A stretch of 60,000 nt of DNA from Adiantum capillus-veneris (taxonomy: Eukaryota; Streptophyta; Polypodiopsida; Polypodiales; Pteridaceae). Position 1 is the stretch's first letter. Each line of letters begins with the position of its first letter. A program made the translations under genes and the position numbers. Below, piece after piece: positions 26,580 through 38,012 of the stretch. A model generated the notes under the pieces. The model was not told where the DNA came from and ran no database searches. It saw only the letters and a program-made list of their open reading frames with translations. The stretch covers positions 75,029,935-75,089,934 of the forward strand of contig CM043950.1 of NCBI GenBank assembly GCA_014529385.2, read 5' to 3'.

Positions 26580-26695
26580 TAGTTCACATATGTAGTAGAA
26601 AATCTAACATGCTTAAGGTTCAGAGAGTAAGAGTATTGACACTGGTTCACATATGTGGTAGAAAATATAACATGCTTAAGCTTCAGAGAGTAACC
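26580..26695. repeat. ~63-bp tandem duplication
   Basis: GTTCACATATGT followed by GTAGAAAAT and AACATGCTTAAG is repeated once with about 63-bp spacing. It lies in the 1.13-kb core between the two large direct repeats, which shows no coding sequence. Confidence 0.8.
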
Positions 26696-27289
26696 CATAT
26701 CCATTTGGGTATCTCCACCATCCCTGCTATATCAAAATGGAGCATAATTTTTCCCTGCTTGAATGTAACCACTATCCTTGGGCACACCATGTAACATCTT
26801 TTCCAAATTAACTTTCTTGGGACAAACATGAAGGAAGAGAGTCAAGCTGGTACAATAGGCACACAACTATATTCCCTCTAACTTCTGATCCAAAGAAATT
26901 TATTTCTATTTTTCACATTGTGCTCATTAAAATACAACCACCATGCCAAGTCTACAAAGCTCATACACTTACAAGATGTGGTACCCAAGACGAGGCACAT
27001 ATGAAGCATGGGAGATATACTTTTCCCCTTTTTCGTCTACAACAAGCACCATAGCCCCCTCATTGTGCACATGAGCCACTGATGTGTCTTCGAATATAAC
27101 TCCTATTTTGTACAATCATATTGTACATTAGACCACGAGAAGAAGTCATGTGCTTAACAATACCATTGTTTACTTTTTCAATCTCTAGAATCAAGGAAAT
27201 TAAAATGCTCCTTCTTCTCCAAAGGTATTTGACACTGTCGGAACATGGCTCACTTCATTTAACCTTTTGTTTTCCTTTAAATTCTCTAG

Positions 27290-27960
27290 CCAAAGTCTCA
27301 ATTAATCAGAATATTTCAATCTCACGTGGGGTTTGAATAGCTCCTCCCGATTAAAAACAATAGACACTAACTCCTCTCAGGTAATAATATTTAGTCGTCA
27401 ACTTGTAATCAATGGAGAATAGAAACTCAAGTACAATGACCTAAACTAGGGCATTAAATAAATGGTTGTTCTCCAAGGCAATGTTTTTTTCGAACCGAAG
27501 TAGATCTTGTTACTTATGACGTGAGAACTTTTTGGCTACCATATGCAAAGACATTCTTTTAAAAATACAAAGATTGGAAGAATGAAAAGGGATGTGAAAA
27601 GTGCATGATCGGCTCTCATTGGTGAAACAAGCAGAGGCAAGTTTTCAAACCTGCTAAAGCTGGACAATACTCCTTCCCCCCTCGAGATGGTTAGTCTCCC
27701 AGCCTACTTTTCAACATAAAGTATGAGGAACGATCTTGACCACACAAGCGGCAAGCAATGAGAACCAGTGGTAAACAATAGTTACCTCTGGTATTTGTGA
27801 ATGTGATGAGGATGGAGGTTTGAAAAAGATGAGTTCTGTTGGTGGTATGTTATGGAAACTTCCCCCAATTCAAAAGGCAAGCTGGCCATAATTTTTGCAA
27901 CCCAACTAAAAATGATAACCCACATTGATAATTATGGGCCCTCGATCGTCTGTGACCACG
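27290..27960 (+). repeat. Right copy of the ~670-bp direct repeat
   Basis: Homologous to 25485-26160. Clearly diverged, so the duplication is not recent. Confidence 0.7.
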
Positions 27961-28115
27961 ACGTGTCTTAATCACAAATTTCTCCTTGGGGTACATTATA
28001 GACAGAGTAATTAAGAGCTGGGTCACACCAAGGGGAACCACAAGAAAGTGGCGGCAATCCTTAAAGCAACCCGGATCTAAGTCACCATTGATAATGATTG
28101 ATTGCAAAGCGAGAG

Positions 28116-28116
<1 letters not shown>

Positions 28117-28172
<56 letters not shown>
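28117..28172. repeat. (CT)n microsatellite
   Basis: About 56 bp of uninterrupted CT. Confidence 0.95.
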
Positions 28173-28174
<2 letters not shown>

Positions 28175-28936
28175 AAGCCCATGGCTCTGTGTCTACCATA
28201 GAAGAAGATTTAAGTTGGTGTATGCATCTGTGAATCTCAATGTGGGTATATACTTTGAATGTAAGTCTTGATATCGTTTGAAGTCTTTTCTCAAATATCA
28301 TTTCCCCGGAGGTCCTAAGTGTGTTCACACACATCAATACCACACATACGGTAATAGTGGAGTTAGTAGTGACGAGATTTATGATTGAGCTATAAACCTA
28401 CTCACATGAGCTAAGGTGATTTAGCATAATTAAAAATAGTATTGTAAGTACTTTATTACTCAACCCTACTTTCATTTTGTGTATATGTCTTATTCCTTGC
28501 TTAATCCATTGGTCACATGCACATAGATTTGCTAGTTTAGGCATTGTGCATATGTTTATCCCGGTGTAGATTTGTCGGCTAAGCAACATCAACTACCAGT
28601 GCAGATTCGTTGGTTTAAACACCATAAAAGTTAACGTAGATTTACCAATTTAGTACAGATTATTGTTTTGGGAAGCATGTCATATTGTTGTTGATTTGAT
28701 AGTTTAGGGGTGAAAGCATGTTAACGTGTCGCGCTTTTTGAGGTAGTTAACATATGCCAACAAGCACATCTTGTAAGCATAACACATGGATAGGACAATC
28801 ATGTTTTTTCAAGTGTGTGGGCCACCATCATGAATTATACAAAGTGTGATACTTGGACTTCAAAAAAATGAATCTTAATATTTTTAAAATCTCTAACAGT
28901 TAAGCTCAGTTGTTACGTTGATGTAGTGGTGTAGTC
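28173..28936. other. No gene recognised
   Basis: AT-rich sequence with short frames only. It could hold the promoter of the gene relic that starts near 28937. Confidence 0.4.
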
Positions 28937-29236
28937 ATGAAGCATGAAGGGAAGCACATCTTAGGGGCCACAGGTCAGAGAGAGGGAGGAAAGTCATTGC
29001 AAGCTACAAGCAGGTCTGCAGTTCGAGCCCAACAATCAACCCAAGTGGAGGATAGATCACCACTAGAGCCAGCCACCTCCGACAGCAATCTTGACAGTAC
29101 TCCACCAAGAAGGAAGTCAAGGGGCAAAGGTTTTGTTGCTCCTCCTCCACCCTGCAAAAGATTGAATGCTTCTAATTCCCTAGGATCCCCAATGTCAAAG
29201 TACATGCATGCAGGGAAGGGGAAGCAGGACTCAGGT

Positions 29237-29379
29237 ACTCTCTCTCTCTCTCTCTCTCTCTCTTCAATGAGGGGGCCACATTTGGAAGTTGTAAATCAAG
29301 CAAAGCATGACACATTTCTCCAGCATTCCGTGACTACTGATATGTTAGTGAATCCTCTCACCCACGAGAAAGGACTCAC

Positions 29380-29413
<34 letters not shown>

Positions 29414-29510
29414 ATGAGGGGGCCACATTTGGAAGTTGTAAATCAAGCAAAGCATGACACATTTCTCTAGCATGCCGCGACTACTGATATGTTAGTGAAT
29501 CCTCTCACCC
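29237..29510 (+). repeat. 147-bp tandem duplication that includes a CT microsatellite
   Basis: A unit made of a (CT)n run plus CAATGAGGGGGCCACATTTG and about 100 further bases occurs twice, 147 bp apart (49 codons). It duplicates the reading frame within the gene relic and encodes repeated Leu-Ser runs. The duplication probably arose through slippage at the CT tract. Confidence 0.85.
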
Positions 29511-30673
29511 ATGAGAAAATTGTGTTGCTAAGCATATGCTCCAATAAACACAAAGAACTATGCAATATGCTTGTTTTTGCAGTAGTCTCTGGCTGCAATC
29601 TAGTTGTGGATTCTCTTACACTGATCAGGTGCTTGTGCATTGCCTTAGGAATTCAAAGTGAATACTTGACAGCCCTATTCTAGTGGGGTTTTGTATGGTT
29701 TTAATCTTATAATCCTGTGTGGTGTGCAGGTCAATGGAAATCTCCCAAGCTGAACATCCCACTATAGGAAAAGTTTTGTGTAACAGCAGAAGAGTTTAAT
29801 GTTGTCCATGGCCTCTCCATGGACTGTGACAACCCCAAATTGGTGAAGTGGGAGCACATTAGAGATTTGAAGTGGTTCAATGTATTTAGAGAGGCAAAGG
29901 ATCGCAAGAAATGGCACTCCAAATGCAGTAGCATTCGTAGCGACATGTACGACCAAGTACTTCAGCTGCACTATAGGGTGTACCAGAAGCCCCCCACCAA
30001 CATGGAAATTAATTTGGCTTTTGCGAAGGGTTTTGTAAAACAATTCAGTCCAATGGAAATTGCAAGTGGCTCAATCATGTAGTTTAATTGGGATGAGTTT
30101 GCTGTCCAGCATTTGGAGGACCTTCGAGAAAAAGGAGACTACTTGCCCATGTTGAAAAGTGGAGGGTGCGTAATACCCACCCCTGAAGTCAAAAAACAAA
30201 GGAGGGCTCCGCGGAAACAAAGGACGATTGCACTGGCCAAGTAGTTCCGAACGTTATTTTTGCTGCCAGGGCAACACCCCTCTCTATTAACAACTCTCAC
30301 AAAGTGGCAGCAAGCTTGTCATATTTGTGGCTCTCTCATTTGAAACACATCATGAGTGAAAATGACCATCTCAAAAATCGACTGCAGCATGCTAAATAGC
30401 AGCTCAAGAATGCGGGTCAGGAGCTTGAAGCTGCAAGGGTTCTGAAAGCAAGCCAGATATTGTCAGCCCTGTAGTACTTGCTATGAGACATTAGATTCAT
30501 GATGCTGAGAATGAATTGCGGTGTTTATGCCTTGCTGACAGTGTGGATGCAAGGAGAGAAATAGAGCTCAAGGTAAAGATCGCTCAACACTGAAGGAGAC
30601 ACTGGATGGTTTAGGGTTTCCTCACAGTGAGGACACCCCCATTGCTGTTGATATTGATATAACTTGTCTTCAT

Positions 30674-30770
30674 GTAAGTGCCGATGGTTTTTGTGATTGA
30701 ACCTTATGTTTTGAATATGTGCACAACTATCCTATGTACTTAACATGCCTCTGTTTTGATTGGTTTGTAG
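30674..30770 (+). other. Probable spliceosomal intron
   Basis: CAT|GTAAGT at the 5' end and TTTGTAG| at the 3' end, with a T-rich 3' half. Joining the exons keeps a coiled-coil-like frame open (INVEVQEARVHTCDTQLQL after the acceptor). It supports a host gene rather than a retrotransposon here. Confidence 0.55.
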
Positions 30771-30925
30771 ATTAATGTGGAGGTGCAAGAAGCGAGAGTG
30801 CACACCTGCGATACTCAATTGCAATTGCTCATGCAGATAAGTAGGATGATACAAGGCTCCTTATCCCCACTGCCCTATGCAAGATAGCTATGGACACTTT
30901 TATAGAGTGTATATGAGGGCTACGT

Positions 30926-32677
30926 TGGTGCAGCCAAAGTTATTCCACGCTATAAAGTGTGCTATGCAGCGCAAAGGGTGCTAACAGGTGCATGGCAAAG
31001 GGCTAAAGCATGTATGAAGACCCTGGGCAGGAGAGTGGCAGCGGAAATGTATGCTTAAAGTGGTTTGTTAGGCCAGGGGGGCCTCCAAAGTGAGATAATG
31101 ATGATGGTAGGTTGCGGTGTTCGAGATGTGGGAAATGTGCTCCAAAATGTGGTATTCAAGATGCTCTAGAAGCTCTTCTAGATAGCTCGCCAAACAGAGT
31201 CCCGGTGTGAAAGTGATGATTGTCCGAAAATTGAGTGCTTTGCAGATCTCCGACTGGCAGGGCAGGTACAGACAGGTGGCGAAAAATGGGATCGATGGAT
31301 ACACGTGTAAATCTCGAGTTGTCGATCATGCCGGTTTTTTTGGTTCGCCATTCGAAGCTCAAACGGGCAAGTTATGGCCTGTGGAATATTTGCCGGGGGT
31401 CGGGTACGTGCTCACTGGGCCACGTTGATAGGCATGCTGACAAAGATATTTTGTAGCTCGCTTGGGTCCTAGAAAATTGCATGTAATGTGGGGGCTCAGT
31501 CAAAACTTGCGGCTCGCCGATCGGAGTCATGGTCACCGCGATGAGTCCACTTCAAGTTGACAAACCATCGCGGCAGGGGGGTAAACTCGATTTTTTTTTC
31601 CGAGTTGTCCGAGGCTAGCATGACATTGAGGGGTGGACGAGAGCTGAAATTTTGAATCAATATGGTGAAGTTCCCATACCGCGCCATGACAGGAAAAAAA
31701 CTTTATCTGGCTGGCAAATTCGTGCGTATAGAAGCACCGGCACCATGGGAAATAGGTGAAAAAAAAAATCATTGGCTATAAGTGGAAAGGGAAAAAGTGA
31801 CATTAGGAAAAAACAAAAAAGATAGCTGGAGTTTGGGGAAAACAAAAGGAAAGGCTCAAAAGGTAAGGGAGAGAAAGAAGAGGTTTTTTGGAAAAAAGAA
31901 AGGCTGCCCCAAAAAAGAAATTTTTTTCTTTCTTTGCCTTGAAAAAACTAAGAGGAGAAAAAAGAGAGAAAGAGCAGCCGTTTTCGAAAGAGAGAAAAAA
32001 CCTTTTCTTTGGGATTGGGGAGAAGGGAGAGGAAAAAGAGAAGAGTTTTCTCGCGCTCGGTGGTCGAAGCGGGAATGCATGGTCTATGAAGTGGCTCGAA
32101 AGAGCGAGGGATTTTCAAGAGAAGAAACCAGCGAGGGTGGCCAAGAGAAGCGACTTTTGTCGTAGTGAAGGCAACGGTGATGTTCCCACCGAGGTATGTG
32201 TCGACGGAGTCGAGTGGTGAGGGTGTGCCCCTCTGTATGAAGCGGCGATGGCCATGGAGTAGCCTTGAGCATGGTTCATGGAATTTGTACATGGTTTCTG
32301 GTTTGAAGGAGAAGCTGTGATTGTCAATTTTGGCGTCATCTCTCCCCCCTTCCCCCCTTTCTTCTTTGCTTGTCCCCAAGGTGTGTGGTGCCGGTGTGTG
32401 TGAGTGTGTGCGTCCCCCCCGGCCCCCTGTGTGTGTGAGAGAGAAAGAGAGAGAGGTGTTGAGTTGTGGAAGTGCAAAACGTGGGCAAGATCGGTGTGAT
32501 CGTTGTCTAGAGACTATGCAGGTCGTGTGTGAATTGGGCGAAGTGCAGGCGAGGCCCTGCTAGTGATAATTGTTCTTTTGAAGGTGTTTTTTGAGAGGAC
32601 AGGGGTGTTGTAAATACTCTGAGCTATATAGGAGCAGTTGCGTGTGTGTTGGGTGTGTTTCACATTCCCCCCCTCCA
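30926..32677 (+). repeat. 5' LTR of the gypsy element
   Basis: It starts at TTGGTGCAGCC and ends at CCCTCCA, a few bases before a candidate primer-binding site. It is homologous to 38013-45362 once nested insertions are removed. It contains the uninterrupted site CACCATGGGAAATAGGTG at 31741-31758, which is where the small LTR element sits in the 3' LTR. A purine-rich stretch lies at 31780-32050. The 3' LTR lacks about 80 bp near its end that are present here (about 32540-32632). Confidence 0.85.
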
Positions 32678-32682
32678 TCTTC

Positions 32683-32700
32683 TGGTACCACGAAGGAGCA
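32683..32700 (+). promoter_or_regulatory. Candidate primer-binding site
   Basis: TGGTACCACGAAGGAGC begins five bases after the LTR end with the TGG expected opposite a tRNA 3' CCA. I cannot name the tRNA. Confidence 0.45.
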
Positions 32701-32752
32701 CACTGATTGCTCAAAGTTAAGTGAAGAGAAGCAGTTTTTTGTGTTGGTCGAC

Positions 32753-33783
32753 ATGGCGTCTGGAAGCTATGGGCCGGTTTTTAGAGGTGAAGAAAATCCT
32801 GATGAGTGGGTTGCAGACTTTGAGTTGTATATGCTGTTGTTGCGTATGCCGAACGAGGACAGCAAGATTCATACATTTCCTTTGGTGATGCGCGGGAAGG
32901 AAAATGTATGGTACGAAGATTTGGAAGGTGTGCCGAGCCATGCTTGGATGGCTCTGCGGGCGCGTTTCCTACATGATTTCCGCAAAGAGGCATCCCCAGC
33001 GGAGATGGATGCCAAACTGAAGGCACTCAAACAGGATGTAAGTGAAGAGTTCAGTTTGTTTTTGGATCGTTTTGAAGTGTGCTGGGCAGAGTTAGCGAGT
33101 GCCATGCAATTGGCCAATGGCGACTACTTCAAGCTCGATAAATTCATGACATGCCTGTATCCTAAAGTGAGGGAAAAGGTGGATTTTGAGAGCCTAGAAA
33201 ACTATAATGGTTTAGTGGCCATCGGAAAGGCAAAAAGGAAGAAAATAAAAAAGAAGATTGAACCGTGCCAGGGTATGAAGCGGTGGTCCAACCTCAGGGT
33301 CCAAGGGATGCTGTTCATGATGAGAACCCTCCAAATCAAGGTGTAGCCGTTGTGCCACAAAATTGGGTGCGAACCGTGCAAGATTTTTCTGAGCAAATGC
33401 AGGAATTGCGGCTAAGCGTGATGGATAGAGATCAACCAAGAGGAGCAAGGGGCAGGGCAAGGCCACTGCCTAGCCAGTGTTACAATTGTTGTGAAGAAGG
33501 ACACTATGCGCCAAATTTCCCTCACCCTCTAAGAGAAAGAGGCGGTATTTATCCATTGTTTGGCAGAGGTAGAGGCCAAGCAGAGCTCAATGGCACGAGG
33601 GAGCAGGTAGTTGAGAATCAATTGCAGCCAGCTCCTCAGGATGGTGGTGAAGTCCCTAGGGTGAATATCATCCGAGTGGATAAGCAGGATTTTGAAGTTT
33701 TGGCCAACAAAAGAGCAAGGATGGAAAGAGAGAGAGAAACCAAGCGCGAGACGAAGGCCCGTAAAGGTAAAGAGAAAGTGTAA
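32753..33783 (+). pseudogene. Gypsy gag with zinc knuckle, frameshifted
   Basis: Gag forms the virus-like particle. From ATG 32753 the frame encodes ENPDEWVADFELYMLL, MALRARFLHDFRKEASPAE and FSLFLDRFEVCWAELASAM, the retrotransposon gag core. One frameshift between about 33265 and 33340 moves to a second frame. That frame holds the nucleocapsid knuckle CYNCCEEGHYAPNFPHP, with Phe in place of the last Cys, and then an Arg/Glu-rich tail. TAA at 33781-33783 interrupts the frame before the protease. Confidence 0.8.
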
Positions 33784-34416
33784 GAAGGCAAGGAGCAGCC
33801 GAAAACTAGCAAGAAGAGGAGACGTCGCAAAATCAAGCAAGCAGACTTTCAGCTAGGGCGCGACTACTCCAAATATGACTTGGTAAACGATGTTCCAAAT
33901 CAAAAGGCTAACATTACCTTTGATCAGTTGTTGGATTTAAATCCCAAGCTACGAAGACAGTGGTCTACAAGTGTCAGCATGAGGCTTCCAAAAGCTAAGG
34001 TAAATGTGCATGCAATACAAAACATGGCATTGAGAGTGGGTAGCCCGACGAATGTCCTTCCTCTAGTGGATGCGGTCATTGAAAAGAGGATGCAGGTTCA
34101 GGCCTATATAGATAGTGGAGCACAAGTTTGCGTCATGACGGAGGCTGCTATGAAGGAAACAGGGGTCAAAGCAGTAGCTAAATCAAATGTACGCATGAGA
34201 ATGGCTAACCATACCAAAGCGAGGTGTTTGGGTGTGGCTCAAGATGTAAGAGTGAAAGTGATGGGCATTGAGTGCCTGCTCGATTTCTTTGTGATGAAAG
34301 CAGGTGATAATGCTTATCCAATCATCTTGGGTAGGCCATGGCTACTTGCAATACGGGCTAAGCAGGATTGGGGGAGTAGGGTGTTCACCTTGCTTGACAA
34401 TGAGAGAGGGAGATAG
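33784..34416 (+). pseudogene. Gypsy retropepsin (aspartic protease)
   Basis: The frame continues from gag after the TAA at 33781 and is then open to 34414. The active site QAYIDSGAQVCVMTE (about 34093-34140) and the later YPIILGRPWLLAI are the two conserved retropepsin blocks. Basic residues (KKRRRRKIKQ) precede them. The domain itself is intact between the flanking stops. It would cleave the polyprotein during particle maturation. Confidence 0.85.
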
Positions 34417-34654
34417 GTGGTGCTTGATTTGAAGACCAAAGAGAGCCGTTCTCACCCTGTTGGAAAAAAAGGACAAAGATGATACGACAAGCTATGAGTA
34501 TGAGACCGAGACAGGCTATGATGAGGGCTACACAGATACTGAGGAAGAGGAAAGTGAGGATAATATGCTAAAGATAGATGCCTACTTGTTTGGGGTTACT
34601 GTTGAAGGATCCCATGTAAAAGGAGAGGTGCAACCATAGGTTAGTGGCATAGGT

Positions 34655-35805
34655 GTGGAGGAGGTAATTGCTATGCTAATCGAAGATTTGACCAAGAAAG
34701 AGAGAGAAGGCTATGTTGAGCTGTGTGCCTCTTTTCGGAATTTATTTGCGACGAAGTACAAGGATATACGAGAAGCAAAGGGTGCAGAGCACAAGATAGT
34801 TCTTAAAGAAGGATGCAAACCAAAGGCGCAAAAGCTAAGGAGGTTAGGGGAGATTCAGAAGGAGGATCTTTGGCAGGAGATTAGCCAGTTGTTAGATGCA
34901 GGTATCATATACCCCGTGAAGGAGTCGGAGTTGGTTTCTCCAGTGGTTATCACCCCTAAGAAGAATGGAAAATGGCGGGTGTGCGCCGAGTACAAGCCAT
35001 TGAATGCGGCGACCAAGAGAAACCACTACCCGTTATCGTTCCAAGATGAAATCTTAAATCAGGTGGCCGGTCATGAGAGGTACTCTATGATGGATGGATT
35101 TTCTGGGTACTTTCAGATAGGGATTTCTCTTGAAGACCTGCTAAAGACAACATTTATCTCTCCATGGGGGTGCTTTGCCTATCGTCTCGTAGGATGCCCT
35201 TTGGTTTAGTGAATGCCTACGCCACCTTCCAAGAATGAATGAATAGGGTGTTTGGTCCCTACTTGGGTAGATTCATTAGAGTTTCATGGATGACATTGGA
35301 TGTTATAGCTCAAGGGCGGATCATTTGTCAAAGCTGCAGCTATGTTTTCAAAGGCTTGACAGAGAAGGAGGTCAATTAAACCCTAAAAAGTGCAAGATAG
35401 CACAACCTCGAGCGCAGTTGCTAAGTCATGTGGTGTCACAAAATGTAATTGAGGCAGATCCGTAAAAGGTCAAGGCGCTAGTCTTGATGGAGCCTCTTGC
35501 TATTGCACAAGGCTTGGCCTCCTTTGTACATAAACTAAAGTACTTGTCGCCTTTTTTTTGGATGCTGTCACAGTATGTGTATCCTCTCCAAAAGAGGGCT
35601 CAACAGGTGCATGGGTTTGAATGTGATGAAGATGCTCAATAAGATTTTGACAGGGTGAAAGAAATTTTGTGTCAGCTGCCAACTGTGTGCCCTCCAAGCC
35701 AAGAGGATGATTTCTATGTGTCAATGACGGTAGGTACCGTGGCTATTGGGGCGGTGTTACTTTAGAAGGTAGGAAGGAGCTATAAGCCTATCTACTTTGG
35801 AAGCA
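34655..35805 (+). pseudogene. Gypsy reverse transcriptase, frameshifted
   Basis: The open part 34655-35209 gives AEHKIVLKEGCKPKAQKLRR, VITPKKNGKWRVCAEYKPLN and MMDGFSGYFQIGI, RT motifs 1-3. A one-base shift near 35190 gives MPFGLVNAYATFQE, and a second near 35285 gives the catalytic FMDDI (YxDD position). Then come GGQLNPKKCKIAQPRAQLL and a thumb/connection region with further stops. Both catalytic Asp residues of the box are preserved, but the reading frame is broken at least twice. Confidence 0.85.
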
Positions 35806-36097
35806 CGGTGTGACAAGTCCTGGAGAGGTGACTTACACTGAAGCGGAGCAGTGGGTCATGGCATTGGTTTTTGCTTGTAGAAAGTTCGAAGTGCGTAAGT
35901 TTTATGTGTTGACGGCTAACAATCTATTGCCGGAAATAGTGCTACACTTGAATCCAGGGAAGCGGATCATGAAGTGGTTGATAGAGTTGCACGAATTCGA
36001 GTTTGAGTTCAAGATTGACCATACAAGTTGGTCACATTTGGCAGATATTGTGGTCAGCAAGGCCGTAGATTTGCCAACTTATCTAAGAGTGGTGTGA
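35806..36097 (+). pseudogene. First RNase H (gypsy type)
   Basis: VTYTEAEQWVMALVFACRKF and KFYVLTANNLL correspond to the T-x-x-E and T-D blocks of the retroelement RNase H. The Asp expected in the second block is replaced (TAN). The C-terminal KWLIELHEFEFEFKIDH is typical of the end of this domain. It ends at TGA 36095-36097, after which the same frame runs into the second RNase H. Confidence 0.75.
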
Positions 36098-36634
36098 GAT
36101 GAAGCCAAAGAGGAGCCCGACCTGATGGGAGCTTTTACCATGTGGTTTGATGGTGCATATAGGAGGGTGATAAAGAAAGTTGGGGGAGGTGTGGTGATTA
36201 ACGATCCACACAGCAAGGTAATCTTCTCAAAAGCCTATGATTTGGAGGATGTTCACACCAACAATGAAGCAAAATATCTCGCTCTCCATCTAGGTTTGAA
36301 ACAATGCGTTGAGTTTGGCATTTCCAGGTTGACGGTCAAATGTGATGCGTTATTGGTCATCAAGCAACTATTAGGCCAATGGAAAGTAAAACGAGATTCC
36401 TTAAAACATTGGTTCTTTGCCATCAAAAAGTTGTTGAAGTTCTTTAGAGAGATCCAGTTCAAGCATGTGAAGAGGGAGCATAACCAAGAGGCAGACCAAC
36501 TAGCAAACATTAAGGTGCAGGTAAATGTCGTAGGTATATATGTGGCCCTAGCCACATACACAGGTAGGGAGTCATTGAAGGAGGTACAGGGCATTGTCCT
36601 CAAGGTTTGTCTTAACTGCAAAGGAGGAGGATAG
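36098..36634 (+). CDS. Second RNase H (aRNH) of the Tat lineage
   Basis: The open frame contains WFDGAYRR, GGGVVINDP, NNEAKYLALHLGLKQC, VKCDALLVIKQLLGQWKVK and REHNQEADQLANI. These supply the D-E-D-D catalytic residues of a plant/archaeal-type RNase HI. Such a second RNase H after the normal one is characteristic of Tat-lineage gypsy elements. It is open throughout but is part of a broken polyprotein, so it is intact as a domain only. Confidence 0.8.
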   Translation, partial: DEAKEEPDLMGAFTMWFDGAYRRVIKKVGGGVVINDPHSKVIFSKAYDLEDVHTNNEAKYLALHLGLKQCVEFGISRLTVKCDALLVIKQLLGQWKVKRDSLKHWFFAIKKLLKFFREIQFKHVKREHNQEADQLANIKVQVNVVGIYVALATYTGRESLKEVQGIVLKVCLNCKGGG

Positions 36635-36675
36635 TTCAGAAAGCTCACAAATTTACACTAATAGGTGAAGACCTA

Positions 36676-37855
36676 ATGACCTACGGTAGAGACAGGGTGC
36701 TAAGGAGAGTGCTCTATAAAGAAGCGATTAACTTGGTGCTGGAGCAATGTCATGAGGAGAGTGGACACCAAGGGAAAGGCCAAGTACTGTTTCGAGTGTT
36801 AAGAGCGGGTTTTTGGTGGCCTTCAGTAGTGAAGGATGTGCACTATTGGTGCAAGACTTGCCATGAATGCCAGACTATAGGAGAGAGGCGTTTGACAGCT
36901 GAGTCACAGGGGGCCATTGTTGCTCAGAATGCTTTTGAGAAGTAGGTTTTGGATGCCATCACTCCACTCCCTAAGTCTACAAGTGGTAGGAAGTATGTCA
37001 AGGTTGCCATCGACTACCTCACCAGGTGGGTCGAGGCCAGAGCCGTGAAGGAGGTAAATGCACAGTTTGTGGCTCACTTTGTTTTCGATAACATTTGTTG
37101 CCGTTTTGGAGTGCCGTGGGTGCTCATTTCGGATAGAGGGCAAGGGTTCAGAAGCAAGCTTATGCAAGCATTGGTGGAAAAACTAAAGATTCAACATCGA
37201 TTTTCCTCGCCTTATCATCCCCAATGCAATGGTCTTGTGGAGAGTGCCAACAGACAAATCATCAAAATGCTCGCGAATTATGTGTATAAGCAGGAAACAA
37301 AATGGGAGATCAATCTAGAAAAGTGTCTATGGGCCTACAGGACATCCTACATAGACACTTTTCTAGATTGATCTCCCATTTGAGTTGGTTTATGGTAAGG
37401 AGGCAGTGCTACTAGTGCATGCACAGTTGGGTTCTTTAAAAGGTATGTGGCGCATCGATGCCACTCCACAAGGTTTCTTACAAGATAGGATTGTCGGCCT
37501 TTAGGCGTTGCAAATGGATAGAGAGGCGGCAGCCGACTACTATGTGAAGCAGCGGGAAAGGAGCATGGCCAAAGTCAATGAGAGTCTGCCAGAAAAAAAG
37601 ATAGAAGAGGGGGACCTAGTAATGAAGTATGAGAGATACTTGGACTTCACCTTCCAGAAGAAGTTCAAGAAGAAATGGACAGGTCCGTACAAAGTACAAA
37701 AGGCCTTTTTGAATGGGACGTATCAGCTGGTGAGAGCCAATGGTAACCTTCTCAGGCATAGGGTAAATGGTGTACGGCTCAAACTGTACTTTGATAGGGG
37801 AGTGGTGCCCGATGTACATCAAATAGTGACCAGGGGGGTTGGGCAACCCACTTGA
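36676..37855 (+). pseudogene. Gypsy integrase with an inverted duplication inside
   Basis: The HHCC zinc finger (CHEESGHQGKGQ...WCKTCHECQTIG) is followed by an in-frame TAG at 36943-36945. The catalytic core has Asp in KVAIDYLTRW, Asp in LISDRGQGF and Glu in CNGLVESANRQ, with exactly 35 residues between the last two (DD35E). Near 37340 a 32-bp inverted copy of upstream sequence creates a premature end. The core resumes out of phase with PFELVYGKEAVLL, then the C-terminal domain with KKWTGPYKVQKAFLNG (GPY/F module). All catalytic residues are present, but the gene is not translatable in one piece. Confidence 0.85.
37300..37381. repeat. Perfect 32-bp inverted repeat with an 18-nt loop
   Basis: The left arm is 37300-37331 and the right arm 37350-37381. 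The arms are exact reverse complements beginning AAATGGGAGATCAATC on the left. The right arm replaces codons expected between AYRTS and PFELVYG in the integrase, so it is a templated inverted duplication rather than ancestral sequence. Confidence 0.95.
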
Positions 37856-38004
37856 AGGGACTCAATAGTAACAAACATGCATGTTTTGTACATATTATAC
37901 ATATTGTAGATATGGTGGTGTGTTTTCCAGTGTAGTTGAGTGTTTGCAGACTGTTGCAAGTTTCAAGTTCAATAAAGCTACTTTTGGTTGAACATGAATG
38001 TTCA

Positions 38005-38012
38005 ACAGGGGG
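38005..38012 (+). promoter_or_regulatory. Polypurine tract of the gypsy element
   Basis: ACAGGGGG directly precedes TGGCCAATGATGG, the likely start of the 3' LTR. It is the expected primer site for plus-strand DNA synthesis. Confidence 0.6.

Larger units (their letters stand above)
28937..30925 (+). pseudogene. Spliced coiled-coil gene relic, 5' part
   Basis: An ORF from 28937 is Ser/Pro/Lys rich (TPPRRKSRGKGFVAPPPP). After a probable acceptor near 29729, a coding stretch follows with one TAG, then KWEHIRDLKWFNVFREAKD and PPTNMEINLAFAKGFVKQF (29819-30079). Beyond that come WDEFAVQHLEDLREKGDYLP, a basic patch and a likely coiled coil (SENDHLKNRLQHAK, stop, QLKNAGQELEAARVLKASQ). A clean intron (GTAAGT to TTTGTAG) sits at 30674-30770. 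At least five in-frame stops are present, mostly TAG. I do not recognise the family. A gypsy LTR begins directly after it, and a RING-like segment lies on the far side of that element. Confidence 0.5.

Noticed and set aside
30900-30926. Target-site duplication for the gypsy element
   Set aside because: The 5-bp sequences next to the inferred LTR ends (around 30912-30925 and 45363-45367) do not match. The ends may be off by a few bases or one flank rearranged.
31782-32477. Lys/Glu-rich open frames inside the gypsy LTR (also 44490-45268)
   Set aside because: They lie in a purine-rich stretch of the LTR, change phase between the two LTR copies, and overlap one another on both strands. No protein is supported.
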